DNA from: Thalassotalea profundi
GTDB taxonomy: Bacteria; Pseudomonadota; Gammaproteobacteria; Enterobacterales; Alteromonadaceae
Reading direction: 5' to 3'
Length of the DNA stretch: 64,000 bases
Assembly: GCF_014653195.1 (NCBI RefSeq)
Contig: NZ_BNAH01000004.1
Location: forward strand, 1 to 64,000
The notes beneath the pieces are model-generated. The model saw only the letters and a list, made by a program, of their open reading frames with translations, was not told the origin of the DNA and did no database searches. The position numbers and the translations under genes were made by a program. Shown in pieces: positions 46,304-56,362 of this stretch (position 1 is the first letter of the stretch; each line of letters opens with the position of its first letter).

Positions 46304-46885
46304 ATGTTAAAGAAAATATTATGCAGTGCGCTATTTATTAGCCAAGTGTTATTAAGCCACAATAGTTTTGCTGGATTAATTGAATTAGAAGTTGATCAAA
46401 GCAGTTATCAAGTTAATGATACGGTTACAGCGAAAATTATTGTAAGTGATTTTAGCCATTTATTATCAGCAGCTTATACTGAATTAGTCTTTGATGATAA
46501 TGCGATATCACTAATAGATTGGCAATTTAGTAACGTGTTTGATGATGGGTTAGGATCATACCAATATGCTGATGATAGCGGTATTGGTACATTATTTTTA
46601 GAAGATTATGCAGATATTTTTGCAGATATTGCAACTTTAACCGCTCAGCAAGGAACAAGCTTTGTATTTGCTACTGTGCAATTTAAACTACTATCAGAAG
46701 GCTTATTCCAGTTAGGGTTTAACAGCGATAATTCAGGCTTATTATCAATAGATAATGACTTTGTGCAAACGTCTTACGCGGGAGCTATTATTAATGTTGG
46801 CCCTGTAACTAGTGTTCCTGAACCTTCAACACTTATATTAATGTTTTTAGGTGCGATAGGCCTTGTAACTTTACGAAAAAATTAA
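46304..46885 (+). CDS. Cohesin-like domain protein with PEP-CTERM surface-sorting signal
   Basis: The 193-residue protein has a signal peptide (MLKKILCSALFISQVLLSHNSFA), a single domain (about 24-165) and a PEP-CTERM tail (VPEPSTLILMFLGAIGLVTLRKN). The domain reads like a cohesin/carbohydrate-binding beta-sandwich: IELEVDQSSYQVNDTVTAKIIVSDF, AYTELVFDDNAISLIDW, FVFATVQFKLLSEG. It starts ten bases after the collagenase stop. Its AGGA ribosome binding site overlaps that stop codon (TAGGA), so translation of the two is probably coupled. As the upstream protease ends in a dockerin-like domain, the simplest idea is that this protein, sorted by an exosortase, holds the protease on the surface. Binding is not proven. 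Confidence 0.8.
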   Translation: MLKKILCSALFISQVLLSHNSFAGLIELEVDQSSYQVNDTVTAKIIVSDFSHLLSAAYTELVFDDNAISLIDWQFSNVFDDGLGSYQYADDSGIGTLFLEDYADIFADIATLTAQQGTSFVFATVQFKLLSEGLFQLGFNSDNSGLLSIDNDFVQTSYAGAIINVGPVTSVPEPSTLILMFLGAIGLVTLRKN

Positions 46886-46921
46886 GTTTATTGTTATTTA
46901 AGCACATTAATAACGTATATT

Positions 46922-46956
46922 AAGCACTCATATTATATGAGTGCTTTTTTTTCTTT
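46922..46956 (+). terminator. Terminator of the collagenase/cohesin gene pair
   Basis: AAGCACTCATA / TATGAGTGCTT form an 11-bp stem with a TTA loop, followed by an eight-T run. It closes the two-gene unit. Confidence 0.9.
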
Positions 46957-47001
46957 TTTCGAATAGGATTAGGGGTAATAACGACTTAAATTAAGAACAA
47001 A

Positions 47002-47406
47002 ATGATTGAACATCGAGAACTTCGCTCTATTTGTCATATGTCTATTGGTACTAATCAATTAATAAAAGCGGGTAAATTTTATAAGGCATTGCTCCCTGTT
47101 TTAGGGATTGAGCTTGTATGTGAATATGAACATGCTATGGCCTTTGGAAAAAAATATCCTGAATTTTGGCTACAAATCCCTTACGACAAAAAAATAGCAA
47201 CTCCTGGTAATGGTGTACATATTGGCTTTATGGCTAGTACTAAAAAGCAAGTAGATGACTTTTATAAAGTAGGGTTATCATTAGGAGCTAAATGTAATGG
47301 TAAACCTGGTTTAAGGCCCGAATACGGAGATCCTTATTATGGTTGTTTTTTGATTGATCTTGATGGAAATAAAATAGAAGCGAGTTTTTGGGATAGCAAA
47401 AAGTAG
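47002..47406 (+). CDS. VOC (glyoxalase/bleomycin-resistance) family protein
   Basis: The 134-residue protein has the beta-alpha-beta-beta-beta pattern of one VOC module pair: ICHMSIGTNQLIKAGKFYKALLPVLGIELV (about 11-40), HIGFMASTKKQVDDFYKVGLSLGAKCNG (73-100) and YYGCFLIDLDGNKIEASFWD (113-132). Metal-ligand candidates are the His of CHMSIG, the His of VHIGF and the Glu of KIEASFW. The reaction is unknown; small VOC proteins include lactoylglutathione lyases, dioxygenases and resistance proteins. It is a single gene behind the collagenase terminator. Confidence 0.8.
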   Translation: MIEHRELRSICHMSIGTNQLIKAGKFYKALLPVLGIELVCEYEHAMAFGKKYPEFWLQIPYDKKIATPGNGVHIGFMASTKKQVDDFYKVGLSLGAKCNGKPGLRPEYGDPYYGCFLIDLDGNKIEASFWDSKK

Positions 47407-47547
47407 TTAAATAAACAGTGATTTATTCCTAAAACTTTATTATATTGGCTAGTTAATTATGCCGTTTATAGATTGTGTTAAGTCAACATAACCCTATTAA
47501 AGTCTACTCAAATCTTTAAAACTAACGATCTGAAAGAGGAAATAAGT

Positions 47548-49458
47548 TTGTTTGCTTGTCATGTAACAATAACACGCACTATTAACACGTTTCTTCTATG
47601 TTTGTTATTGTTAACCTCTTGTAAAACTTTTGCACTAAACTCGTTAACCAATGAGGGGTTCGAACGATTCGTCAATCAAATAAATATACTCAAAGATAAC
47701 AATTCTAAAGAAGCTTATCTTTATTTACAAAAACATCTAGAAGAGGCCGAAAGCCTTGCTCTTGAAAATCGTTTAGTTTTTTATAAATATTTAGCTGAAA
47801 GCTATTCAGAACAAGCCCAATATCAGCAAAGTAAAGCGATTACAGATAAAGCGCTGCAATTGGCTAAGAATCTATCGAGTCCAAGTATTGTAATTGCTGA
47901 ATTATATTATAGCAGGGGCTTTGCTGTTGAAAGCTTAGGTGAGTTTGATAATGCAATTACTAATTATCAAAATGGTTTAGAAATAGCCGAATCACTCAGT
48001 GATGAAAAAAATATAGCTACGGGATTAATTAATCTAGGCGCTATATACTATCTCACACAGAAATTTGAGCGTTCTTTGATTATGTTTAATCAAGCCTTAA
48101 ATATGGCTATTCCCCTAAAAGACAATGAATTGCTTGGTTATATTTATAGCGAGCTTGGTATTTTATATGGCTTAATGTATGAAGAAGATAAAGCGATGGA
48201 GTTTTATCAAAAGTCCTATGAATACTTTCAAAAAGCAGGTAAAAATTTCTATGCGTACAATAGTCTGAGAAATATTGCGATTAATCACTCTCGTCGCGGA
48301 CGTTTTGAAGAATCAATAAAAATCAATAAAGAAATCGTAGAGCATGCTAAAGAAATTGGGAATATTGAGATAATAGCTTCAGCATATACTGGGCTTGCGT
48401 GGGGGTATCTCAAAAAAGAAGATAGTAACCCTGAAGCGGCTTACGAATATATGAAAATATCCGAAGAATACGTGAGTCAAGCTGAGCAACATCAATTAGC
48501 GCTATCTTTTGGGCTTGATAAAGCCTTCCTCTTATATGATATGGAAAAGTATGATGAGGTGCTTGAAACTCTAGAAGAAATTGAACCTCTTTTACAAAGT
48601 GAGAATGCTAAACTCGATAAAAATAACCAGCTTAATAAACTGTTTTTAAAGGCTGATATTTATTATCGAAAAAAGCGATTTAAAGAAGCTTATCAATTAC
48701 AAAGTGATTATCTCGAACTTGCGTTTGAAATAAGAGATAGTTCAAATTATGAAGTCGTTGAAGATTTGCGCATGCGTTACGAAAGTGAACAAGCAGATTT
48801 ACAAAAAAAAATATTGGATCAGCAAAAGTCTTTACAAACTGTACGTTTAAAAGATTCTGAATATCAAGAAAGTAATAGAAATATACTGTTAGCGTTATGC
48901 GCTATTGCCGTTCTTATTATTAGTTGGTTTTTGTTAAAAATATTACGAGCACAGCAACGGTTAGTTACTTTGAGCCAAACAGATGGTTTAACAGGTGTTG
49001 TTAATCGTAGAAGATTAATGGAATTAAGTGACTTTTTCTTTTATCAAGCAAAACAAACAAAGATCACCTTTAGTGTATTAATGATTGATGTTGATGATTT
49101 TAAAATGATTAATGATAACTACGGCCACAAAGTAGGGGATAAAGTGCTAAAACGTATTGCTGAAATTGGTAGTAGTGCAATGCGTTCGTCAGATGAATTT
49201 GGGCGTTTTGGTGGCGAAGAATTTATCGCATTATTGCCTGAAACTGACCTAGAACAAGCTAAAGTTATTGCAGAGCGTCTATGTCAAAGTGTAAATAATC
49301 ATTCGTGGGAAAGTATTGTTAACAGCCCTGTTTCTATTAGTATTGGTGTTGCGTGTGTTGATTTGAGTATGCACAAAAATGCTGATGACTTAATTAAAAG
49401 TGCTGATGTATTGCTATATAAAGCAAAAAGTCAGGGGAAAAACCAAGTATGCTTTTAA
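47548..49458 (+). CDS. TPR-containing membrane diguanylate cyclase
   Basis: The 636-residue protein makes cyclic-di-GMP under control of a periplasmic TPR domain. It has a signal sequence (ITRTINTFLLCLLLLTSC; the LTSC could also act as lipobox), TPR repeats over about 60-390 (AIVIAELYYSRGFAVESLGEFDNAI-type units), a coiled coil, a membrane helix (NILLALCAIAVLIISWFLL, about 445-463) and a C-terminal GGDEF domain. The active-site signature is GGEEF (555-559), with an intact inhibitory RxxD site (RSSD, 546-549). The start is TTG 47548, supported by AGAGGA seven bases upstream. Its end overlaps the next diguanylate cyclase gene by ten bases. Confidence 0.88.
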   Translation: MFACHVTITRTINTFLLCLLLLTSCKTFALNSLTNEGFERFVNQINILKDNNSKEAYLYLQKHLEEAESLALENRLVFYKYLAESYSEQAQYQQSKAITDKALQLAKNLSSPSIVIAELYYSRGFAVESLGEFDNAITNYQNGLEIAESLSDEKNIATGLINLGAIYYLTQKFERSLIMFNQALNMAIPLKDNELLGYIYSELGILYGLMYEEDKAMEFYQKSYEYFQKAGKNFYAYNSLRNIAINHSRRGRFEESIKINKEIVEHAKEIGNIEIIASAYTGLAWGYLKKEDSNPEAAYEYMKISEEYVSQAEQHQLALSFGLDKAFLLYDMEKYDEVLETLEEIEPLLQSENAKLDKNNQLNKLFLKADIYYRKKRFKEAYQLQSDYLELAFEIRDSSNYEVVEDLRMRYESEQADLQKKILDQQKSLQTVRLKDSEYQESNRNILLALCAIAVLIISWFLLKILRAQQRLVTLSQTDGLTGVVNRRRLMELSDFFFYQAKQTKITFSVLMIDVDDFKMINDNYGHKVGDKVLKRIAEIGSSAMRSSDEFGRFGGEEFIALLPETDLEQAKVIAERLCQSVNNHSWESIVNSPVSISIGVACVDLSMHKNADDLIKSADVLLYKAKSQGKNQVCF

Positions 49459-50741
49459 CATTAAGGTTGATTCTATCGAAGTTATTTATGGGAATATCCG
49501 CTTGTAAACATGTGGGTATACGTTTGCCAATATGTATTGCCTTGGTATTGACCTGTTTGAGTGCCCAAGCTCTTCAACAAGCAGAAAATACTATAACCCA
49601 TGATATAGATCAGACCATTCTCGATAGTAATGTTGAACTTGAAGTTCGACAATCGATATTGACATTAATTGATAAAATGGAAAGTAATGATGTTATATCA
49701 AATGATTCAATAAGAGCTATTGAAAATGAACCTCAACCACTAAATGCTGCGGAATATTATTTAATTTATCGTGTTTCAGCCTACATTTCATATCAAAACG
49801 GTAATATACAAAAAGCGATTAATTGGGCTAATAAGGCGATTGGATATCAAGAGCAAATGCTAAAAAGCCAATTAGAAACGCCTTTGTTTTTTGACATTTA
49901 CCTGACTTTATCTCAATACCATAATGAGTTAGAACAATATCAACAGGCTTATGATAATAAAGAAATCTATATGAGCCGTTATAGTGCATCACGCAGTAAA
50001 TTGAGGGATGATCGCATAGCTGCCTTGAACGAAAAATATGAGACAGAAATTAAGCAAAATGAAAATTTATTATTAGAAAGTCAAAATGAATTAAAGCGTT
50101 TGCAAATAAAAGAAGCAGAGAATGAAAAAAATGTTCAGCTGCGTAATTTTATTATTTTAATCTTAATTGCTATTGTTTTCTTGGGGTTACTTTTACGTCA
50201 AATTAGTGTACGTAAAAAACTTAAAATATTAGCTAAAACAGATGCTTTGACAGGATTGTTTAATCGACGTAGCTTATTTCGAAAAGGTAACCAATTAGTG
50301 ACAGAAGCGGTTAAAGAGGGAAGAAGTGTTAGTACTATTTTATTAGATATTGATTTCTTTAAATCAATAAACGATAACTTTGGACATGATGTTGGTGACA
50401 AAGTAATTAGAATGGTAGCAGATATAGGCTGTGAAACTATTCGCTCTCGTGATTATTTTGCTCGGTTAGGCGGAGAAGAGTTCGCGGCAATATTACCTGA
50501 TGCAACAATAGAAGAATCTAAAGCTTTCGCTGAACGACTGAGAGAAAAAGTAGAGCAACTCGACTTAAGCCCACTTAATATTAATCATAAGGTTACAGTT
50601 AGTGTTGGTGTGGCGAATTTAGAGCAGGTGTCTCCTGTATTTGATAATTTGTTACATGCTGCGGACGAAGCTATGTACAATGCAAAAGAACAAGGTCGTA
50701 ATCGAGTGTGTTGTTATCAACCGAATAACGACGTAGCTTAA
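49449..50741 (+). CDS. Membrane diguanylate cyclase, second of a tandem pair
   Basis: The 430-residue protein has an N-terminal hydrophobic signal (ICIALVLTCLSAQA), a short helical sensor region (about 45-190), a coiled coil, a membrane helix (LRNFIILILIAIVFLGLLLRQI, about 227-248) and a GGDEF domain. The signature is GGEEF (341-345) with an RSRD inhibitory site nine residues before it, so cyclase activity with product inhibition is expected. The gene starts inside the end of the first cyclase gene; ATG 49488 (MGISACKHVG) is an alternative. The shared C-terminal layout suggests a tandem duplication with loss of most TPR repeats. Confidence 0.88.
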   Translation: MLLTLRLILSKLFMGISACKHVGIRLPICIALVLTCLSAQALQQAENTITHDIDQTILDSNVELEVRQSILTLIDKMESNDVISNDSIRAIENEPQPLNAAEYYLIYRVSAYISYQNGNIQKAINWANKAIGYQEQMLKSQLETPLFFDIYLTLSQYHNELEQYQQAYDNKEIYMSRYSASRSKLRDDRIAALNEKYETEIKQNENLLLESQNELKRLQIKEAENEKNVQLRNFIILILIAIVFLGLLLRQISVRKKLKILAKTDALTGLFNRRSLFRKGNQLVTEAVKEGRSVSTILLDIDFFKSINDNFGHDVGDKVIRMVADIGCETIRSRDYFARLGGEEFAAILPDATIEESKAFAERLREKVEQLDLSPLNINHKVTVSVGVANLEQVSPVFDNLLHAADEAMYNAKEQGRNRVCCYQPNNDVA

Positions 50742-50947
50742 ACTTCATTAATTATGGTTGCAGGAGATATCAAGCGTTGAATATATGTGCGATAAATGTT
50801 TTTTATCTACTTTTCGGTTTTTTCCCAAAGAATTATCAGATAAGCTTGTAACAAACAAAATCATATTAGCGTAAATCAGCCTGAATCCAGAGAGGATTGT
50901 GGCATTAATAAACTTAAACATACTTTAAGTTAAGGTAGGAAAATTTC

Positions 50948-53245
50948 ATGTCTGACGTGCTTGAATATAGTCTTGATGGTGTTGAGCAACGCCCATTAAG
51001 GCAGTTTACCGAAGAAGCTTATTTAAATTATTCCATGTATGTCATTATGGACCGTGCTTTACCTCATATTGGTGACGGTTTAAAACCAGTTCAACGTCGT
51101 ATTGTTTATGCGATGTCTGAGTTAGGACTTTCAGCATTAGCGAAATACAAAAAATCAGCAAGAACGGTGGGGGATGTTCTCGGTAAGTTTCACCCTCATG
51201 GTGATTATGCATGTTATGAAGCTATGGTATTAATGGCTCAACCGTTCTCTTACCGATACCCATTAGTGGATGGTCAAGGTAACTGGGGCGCACCTGACGA
51301 TCCTAAATCATTTGCGGCGATGCGCTATACTGAAGCTCGATTATCTCGTTTTAGTGAAGTATTACTTTCTGAGTTAGGTCAAGGTACGGTTGATTGGATA
51401 CCTAACTTTGATGGGACCATGAAAGAGCCTAAAACTCTACCTGCAAAACTACCCCATATACTACTTAATGGTATTACTGGAATTGCTGTGGGTATGGCAA
51501 CAGATATTCCACCTCATAATGTCAGGGAAGTTGCTAATGCTTGTATTCATTTAATTGAGTCACCCAAAGCAGAGATGGCTGAGTTACTAGAATTTGTTAA
51601 AGGCCCTGACTATCCAACAGATGCTGAAATAATCACACCTAAAGCTGAAGTTGAAAAAATATATCAAACAGGACGTGGCAGCATAAAAATGCGTGCTGTA
51701 TATGAAATAGAGCACGGTGAAGTAGTTATAACATCATTACCTCATCAAGCATCAGGCGGTAAAATTCTTGAGCAAATAGCCGCTCAAATGACCGCTAAAA
51801 AGCTACCCATGGTTGTTGATTTACGTGATGAATCTGATCATGAAAACCCGACTCGTTTAGTCATTGTACCTCGTTCAAATCGTGTTGATATTGAACAGCT
51901 AATGCAGCATTTGTTCGCGACATCTGATCTAGAGAAAAGCTATCGCGTCAATATGAATATGATTGGTTTAAATAATAAACCCGCGGTTAAAGATTTACGC
52001 AGTATTTTATTAGAATGGTTGGAGTTTAGACGTGAAACCGTTCGTCGACGTTTACAATACCGTTTAGACAAAGTGCTGGCTAGGCTACATATCCTTGATG
52101 GTTTATTGGTTGCTTATTTAAATATCGATGAAGTGATTGAAATTATCAGAACGTTTGACGACCCTAAAGCTGAATTAATGTCACGCTTTGAGTTGTCGGA
52201 GCGACAAGCTGAATCCATTTTAGAAATTAAGCTGCGTCAATTAGCAAAACTTGAAGAAATAAAAATACGTGCAGAGCAAGATGAATTAAATAAAGAGCGT
52301 GATTATTTAGAAAAAACGCTTGGCTCTAAAGCGAGAATGAATACCTTAATTAAAAAAGAAATAATTGAAGCGGCTGAAAAATATGGCGATGAGCGCCGTT
52401 CTATTCTAGTCGAACGTACAGAGGCTAAAGCGTTATCAGAAAAAGACTTAGTACCTAGCGAACCTGTAACCGTTGTAGTTTCTGAAAAAGGGTGGGCTCG
52501 TTGTGCTAAAGGGCATGATATAGAGCCTGAATCATTAAGTTATAAAGCGGGTGACGAGTATTTATGCTCTGCAAAAGGTCGTAGTAATCGCCCTGTAGTG
52601 TTTATTGACTCAACGGGACGAGCTTATACTACAGATGCTCATAGCCTTCCAACAGCGCGTAGTCAAGGGGAGCCATTAACTGGACGTTTTAGTTTAGCCA
52701 GTGGAGCTAACTTTGAGCATACTATCATGGCAGAAGATGATTATATTTATTTGCTAAGTAGTGACGCAGGTTATGGCTTCGTTGGACAATTTTCAGAAAT
52801 GGTAAGCCGTAATAAGAACGGTAAAGCATTAATAAGCTTACCAGCGAATGCTAAAGTTATGTTGCCAATGCGTATTAAGAATATTGATACAGCACTAGTA
52901 TTGTCGATTACAACGGAAGGAAGAATGTTAGTGTTTCCAGTTAAGGACTTACCAGTACTTAGTAAAGGTAAAGGTAATAAAATTATTAATATTTCATCGG
53001 CCAGAGCTAAAGCTAGAGAAGAGTATGTAACATTACTTGAAGTAATTGATCCTGAAGATGCTGTTACGCTTCATGCTGGTAAGCGTAAACTTACTCTAAA
53101 AGCTAGTGATATAGAACACTATCGTGGAGAAAGAGGCCGTAGAGGTAATAAATTACCACGAGGTTTACAACGTGTTGATCGCTTAGAAATTGAGTCACCA
53201 GCTACTAATGAGCCTGATGGCGTCACAGATACTCCTATTGAATAA
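50948..53245 (+). CDS. parC: DNA topoisomerase IV subunit A
   Basis: ParC is the DNA-cleaving subunit of topoisomerase IV. The 765-residue protein (E. coli 752) has the quinolone-resistance region [30 protein letters not shown] near 77-106, the catalytic Tyr in [10 protein letters not shown] near 124-133, and a C-terminal domain with beta-pinwheel repeats (about 500-735). The usual Ser of the resistance region appears as Ala in this stretch if HPHGD is followed by YACYEAMV, the E. coli positions being S80 and E84; here E is kept. The ribosome binding site is AAGGTAGG. The partner parE lies 10 kb upstream. Confidence 0.97.
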   Translation: MSDVLEYSLDGVEQRPLRQFTEEAYLNYSMYVIMDRALPHIGDGLKPVQRRIVYAMSELGLSALAKYKKSARTVGDVLGKFHPHGDYACYEAMVLMAQPFSYRYPLVDGQGNWGAPDDPKSFAAMRYTEARLSRFSEVLLSELGQGTVDWIPNFDGTMKEPKTLPAKLPHILLNGITGIAVGMATDIPPHNVREVANACIHLIESPKAEMAELLEFVKGPDYPTDAEIITPKAEVEKIYQTGRGSIKMRAVYEIEHGEVVITSLPHQASGGKILEQIAAQMTAKKLPMVVDLRDESDHENPTRLVIVPRSNRVDIEQLMQHLFATSDLEKSYRVNMNMIGLNNKPAVKDLRSILLEWLEFRRETVRRRLQYRLDKVLARLHILDGLLVAYLNIDEVIEIIRTFDDPKAELMSRFELSERQAESILEIKLRQLAKLEEIKIRAEQDELNKERDYLEKTLGSKARMNTLIKKEIIEAAEKYGDERRSILVERTEAKALSEKDLVPSEPVTVVVSEKGWARCAKGHDIEPESLSYKAGDEYLCSAKGRSNRPVVFIDSTGRAYTTDAHSLPTARSQGEPLTGRFSLASGANFEHTIMAEDDYIYLLSSDAGYGFVGQFSEMVSRNKNGKALISLPANAKVMLPMRIKNIDTALVLSITTEGRMLVFPVKDLPVLSKGKGNKIINISSARAKAREEYVTLLEVIDPEDAVTLHAGKRKLTLKASDIEHYRGERGRRGNKLPRGLQRVDRLEIESPATNEPDGVTDTPIE

Positions 53246-53282
53246 GGGAACATTTGTAGCGAATTAATTCTGAATCATTAAT

Positions 53283-53315
53283 AAAACAACCGCTTAATAG
53301 CGGTTGTTTTATTTT
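53283..53315. terminator. Terminator between parC and the DUF6942-like gene
   Basis: AAAACAACCGCT / AGCGGTTGTTTT pair around TAAT with a trailing ATTTT. It lies between two convergent genes and can act in both directions. Confidence 0.88.
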
Positions 53316-53352
53316 AGTCGTATAATTTTTCTTGAATAAGCCATTACAATTG

Positions 53353-53841
53353 CTAACTCAATTGTTTAATAAGCGTTGCAAGTTGAGTAATTTTTTGATT
53401 ATTTAACTGTCGATAATCAAAATATGGACAAATGATAATATTGAGGGATTTATTTATAGCAAAGTAGGGCGTTAACCAATCACACTTTTCTGCTACTCCT
53501 AGCTTTGCAGCATAGCCTTTTCCCATAATTATTGTTAACTCGTTAGGTTTTTGTTGTAGTAATGGGGCAGAAAAAACCAAACATTGATCACTGCTTTTTT
53601 GAAGTAATGACAAATCTCGTAATTGTTGCCAGCTTTCATATGATTGGGGAGAAAGTTCAAATATTAACTTTGCATAAACATTAAATATTTTACGCCAATG
53701 GTTACCCGTTTCCTTTGCTATAGTGGCTATATCATTTTTCTCTAGTGGTAAACAGTAATTGAGTGACTGATAGGGTTCAAGTGGTGGTTGGTTTTCAATA
53801 TAAACTTTAATTTTAGCGTTACTGTTACCTAAAGCTATCAT
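53353..53841 (-). CDS. Conserved hypothetical protein (DUF6942-like)
   Basis: From ATG 53841 the protein has 162 residues and starts MIALGNSNAKIKVYIENQPPLEPYQ. Notable stretches are ETGNHWRKIFNVYAKLIFEL (about 45-64), an LLQKSSDQCLVFSAPLLQ core and a Cys/Tyr-rich end (IIICPYFDYRQLNNQKI). I recall this pattern as a family of unknown function in marine gammaproteobacteria, with moderate confidence. It has no signal peptide or membrane segment. AGGA lies five bases before this ATG, and a start 33 bases further upstream would run toward the terminator at 53861. Confidence 0.65.
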   Translation of the reverse strand: MIALGNSNAKIKVYIENQPPLEPYQSLNYCLPLEKNDIATIAKETGNHWRKIFNVYAKLIFELSPQSYESWQQLRDLSLLQKSSDQCLVFSAPLLQQKPNELTIIMGKGYAAKLGVAEKCDWLTPYFAINKSLNIIICPYFDYRQLNNQKITQLATLIKQLS

Positions 53842-53860
53842 TTTTGTCCTAGTTGGCAAT

Positions 53861-53887
53861 AAAAAACCCAGCATATACTGGGTTTTT
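53861..53887 (-). terminator. Terminator of the DUF3545 gene
   Basis: AAAAACCCAGCATATACTGGGTTTTT forms a 10-bp stem around ATAT; read leftwards it is followed by further T residues. It lies after the stop of the leftward DUF3545 gene and just before the next gene. Confidence 0.85.
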
Positions 53888-53935
53888 AAGTATTAATAAT
53901 TGTATTTTTAGTTAACTTTTTCTGTTTTTGTTAGC

Positions 53936-54109
53936 TTAAAAATCCTCTAGCATATAATCTAGTGAATCTTCGTAGGCTTTAAGTTCCCTTTCTAGTTGAA
54001 ACTTTTCCTTCAGTTGTTCTATCTCACGCCACTTACGTTTTTTATTGTTAGTTGAACCTGTTTTGGCTGGTGTTCCCAAAGAGTTCAATAATTCATCTAT
54101 TTTATCCAT
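53936..54109 (-). CDS. Small DUF3545 family protein
   Basis: A 57-codon frame starts MDKIDELLNSLGTPAKTG, continues with a basic, helical stretch (NNKKRKWREIEQLKEK) and ends LDYMLEDF. This is the pattern of the small DUF3545 family of gammaproteobacteria, whose role is unknown. A strong ribosome binding site, AAAGGAG, lies six bases upstream of the ATG, and a clear terminator follows. It lies between talB and the DUF6942-like gene, all leftward. Confidence 0.8.
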   Translation of the reverse strand: MDKIDELLNSLGTPAKTGSTNNKKRKWREIEQLKEKFQLERELKAYEDSLDYMLEDF

Positions 54110-54246
54110 GGTATGCTCCTTTGTTTACAACTGCTTCTTTTAAATATCATATTACTGAGCAAAATAGAACAATTTTATGAACATTTTTTGACAAAAAGAT
54201 TAAAAAATGTTGGAGCACATCATGGTTAAAATTAATATTTAGGGAA

Positions 54247-55200
54247 TTACAATAATTCTCCTAATTGCTGTTCAAGCTTAACTTGATCTATAGCAAAGTT
54301 TCGAATGCCTTCTGCAAGTTTTTCAGTTGCCATAGCGTCTTCATTCATTGCCCATCTAAAGTCTGCTTCATCAAGTTTAGGAGTAGCTGCTAACTCTGAC
54401 TGTTCCGGTGTTAGTTTACGTACAACCTCCTCATTACTGCTGGCTAATTCATCAAGTAATTGAGGACTTATTGTTAGTCTGTCACAACCTGCGAGCTCTA
54501 GAATTTCTTCTTTATTACGGAAACTAGCCCCCATAACCACTGTATTATAGTTTTTCGCTTTATAGTAATTATAAATTTTACTAACTGACACTACACCAGG
54601 GTCTTCGGCTGCTGGGTAGCTGTCTCTGCCGGTATCTTTTTTATACCAATCAAGAATACGACCGACAAACGGTGAAATTAAATATACGCCAGCCTCAGCG
54701 CATGCTTGGGCTTGTGCAAAGCTAAATAGTAGGGTTAGGTTACAATTAATCCCTTCTTTTTCTAATTGTTCAGCGGCCTTTATGCCTTCCCAAGTAGAAG
54801 CTAGTTTAATTAAAATGCGATCATTACTGATGCCTGCTTCGTGGTACATTGCGATTAGCTTATGAGCTTTGGCAACAGATGCTTGAGTATTAAAAGATAA
54901 GCGTGCGTCAACTTCCGTAGAAATTCTGCCGGGTACGGTTTTTAAAATTTCCAAGCCTATTAAAACTGATAGCTTGTCAGCAGCATCAACCACTTGTTGA
55001 TCAGGATTATTTGATTGTGCTTTTGCCCAGTCAACGGCTTGGCTTAATAGTGCTTGATAACCTGATAAAGAAGCTGCTTTTAAAAGTAATGAAGGGTTTG
55101 TTGTAGCATCTTCAGGGTGGAATTTTGCGATTGCTTCGATATCGCCAGTATCAGCAACTACTGTTGTCATTTTTTTTAGTTGTTCAAGTTGATTAGCCAT
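54247..55200 (-). CDS. talB: Transaldolase
   Basis: Transaldolase moves a dihydroxyacetone unit between sugar phosphates in the pentose phosphate pathway. The 317 residues equal E. coli TalB. Visible are [17 protein letters not shown] at the start, [13 protein letters not shown] near 27-39, the Schiff-base lysine in [18 protein letters not shown] near 129-146, and [30 protein letters not shown] near 153-182. The gene is monocistronic in appearance and is divergent from yaaA. Confidence 0.97.
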   Translation of the reverse strand: MANQLEQLKKMTTVVADTGDIEAIAKFHPEDATTNPSLLLKAASLSGYQALLSQAVDWAKAQSNNPDQQVVDAADKLSVLIGLEILKTVPGRISTEVDARLSFNTQASVAKAHKLIAMYHEAGISNDRILIKLASTWEGIKAAEQLEKEGINCNLTLLFSFAQAQACAEAGVYLISPFVGRILDWYKKDTGRDSYPAAEDPGVVSVSKIYNYYKAKNYNTVVMGASFRNKEEILELAGCDRLTISPQLLDELASSNEEVVRKLTPEQSELAATPKLDEADFRWAMNEDAMATEKLAEGIRNFAIDQVKLEQQLGELL

Positions 55201-55470
55201 AAATTTGCCTTGTATCTTGGTAATATGAAAATGTTAATGAATAAATATGACAAGGTAAATAATGCCGATATTTGATCTAAGTATTAGGTAATACTAACTG
55301 AGACGTTAGTCGTCTTATATAGTATAAATCTATTTGTATCAAAATAAATGATTTAAGCAAGTACTAGTATTACTTTTAATTAGCTTGAATTATTTTTTTA
55401 TATAACAATCTAAAATAAAATAACCCTATGTTATAGTATATTTTTTAATTATTAAGCCTCGGAAAAGAAA

Positions 55471-56247
55471 ATGCTGCTTGTTGTTTCTCCTGCAAAAAAC
55501 CTAGATTATGAATCCCCACTTGCTACTGATAAATATTCACAGCCTGAATTATTAGATGAAAGCCAAATACTGATAGATAGGTGTGTGCAATTATCACCTG
55601 CTGATATTAGTTCATTAATGGGAGTAAGTGACAAGTTAGCGGGATTAAATGCTGCACGCTTCGGAGAATGGTCTCAGCCTTTTACCCCAGATAATGCGAG
55701 AGCTGCTGTTTTAGCTTTTAATGGCGATGTTTATACAGGACTAGATGCTAAAACATTAAGTGATGATGATTTTGATTTTGCTCAACAACATATGCGAATT
55801 TTGTCAGGGCTATATGGTTTATTAAAACCTTTAGATTTAATGCAAGCTTATCGTTTAGAAATGGGGTCTAAATTAAATAACGTGCGTGGTACGAATTTGT
55901 ATCAATTTTGGGGCAATATTATCACAGACAAGTTGAATCAAGCCTTAATTGATCAAGGCGATAAGGTGTTAGTGAATTTAGCTTCTAATGAATACTTTAA
56001 AGCGGTAAAGAAAAAAGAGTTGAACGCTGAAGTAATTACTCCCGCATTTAAAGATTGGAAAAACGGTCAGTATAAAATGATCAGCTTCTTTGCTAAAAAA
56101 GCGAGAGGCTTAATGGCGCGTTATATTATTGAAAATAAATTAACGGATATAGAACAATTAAAAAGTTTTGATAGTGCTGGCTATCAATACAACGCTGATT
56201 TAAGCGAAGGGAATAATTGGGTATTTACGCGTAGGGAAGAGAATTAA
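55471..56247 (+). CDS. yaaA: Peroxide stress protein YaaA (DUF328/UPF0246)
   Basis: The 258-residue protein equals E. coli YaaA in length and motifs: [17 protein letters not shown] at the start, [24 protein letters not shown] near 90-104, [29 protein letters not shown] sequence near 110-135, and [11 protein letters not shown] near 172-182. YaaA lowers the free iron level and DNA damage under hydrogen peroxide stress in E. coli and has DNA-binding properties. As in E. coli the gene is near talB. A GGAAAAG ribosome binding site precedes the ATG. Confidence 0.95.
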   Translation: MLLVVSPAKNLDYESPLATDKYSQPELLDESQILIDRCVQLSPADISSLMGVSDKLAGLNAARFGEWSQPFTPDNARAAVLAFNGDVYTGLDAKTLSDDDFDFAQQHMRILSGLYGLLKPLDLMQAYRLEMGSKLNNVRGTNLYQFWGNIITDKLNQALIDQGDKVLVNLASNEYFKAVKKKELNAEVITPAFKDWKNGQYKMISFFAKKARGLMARYIIENKLTDIEQLKSFDSAGYQYNADLSEGNNWVFTRREEN

Positions 56248-56362
56248 TTTTTTGATCTAATACCTATATATGAGATTTTATTTACCATTGATTGGCGATA
56301 TGTAGGCATAGGATATTTAGCGTTTTTATATTTTTACAATAAGTTTCAGGTGATTAAAATAT

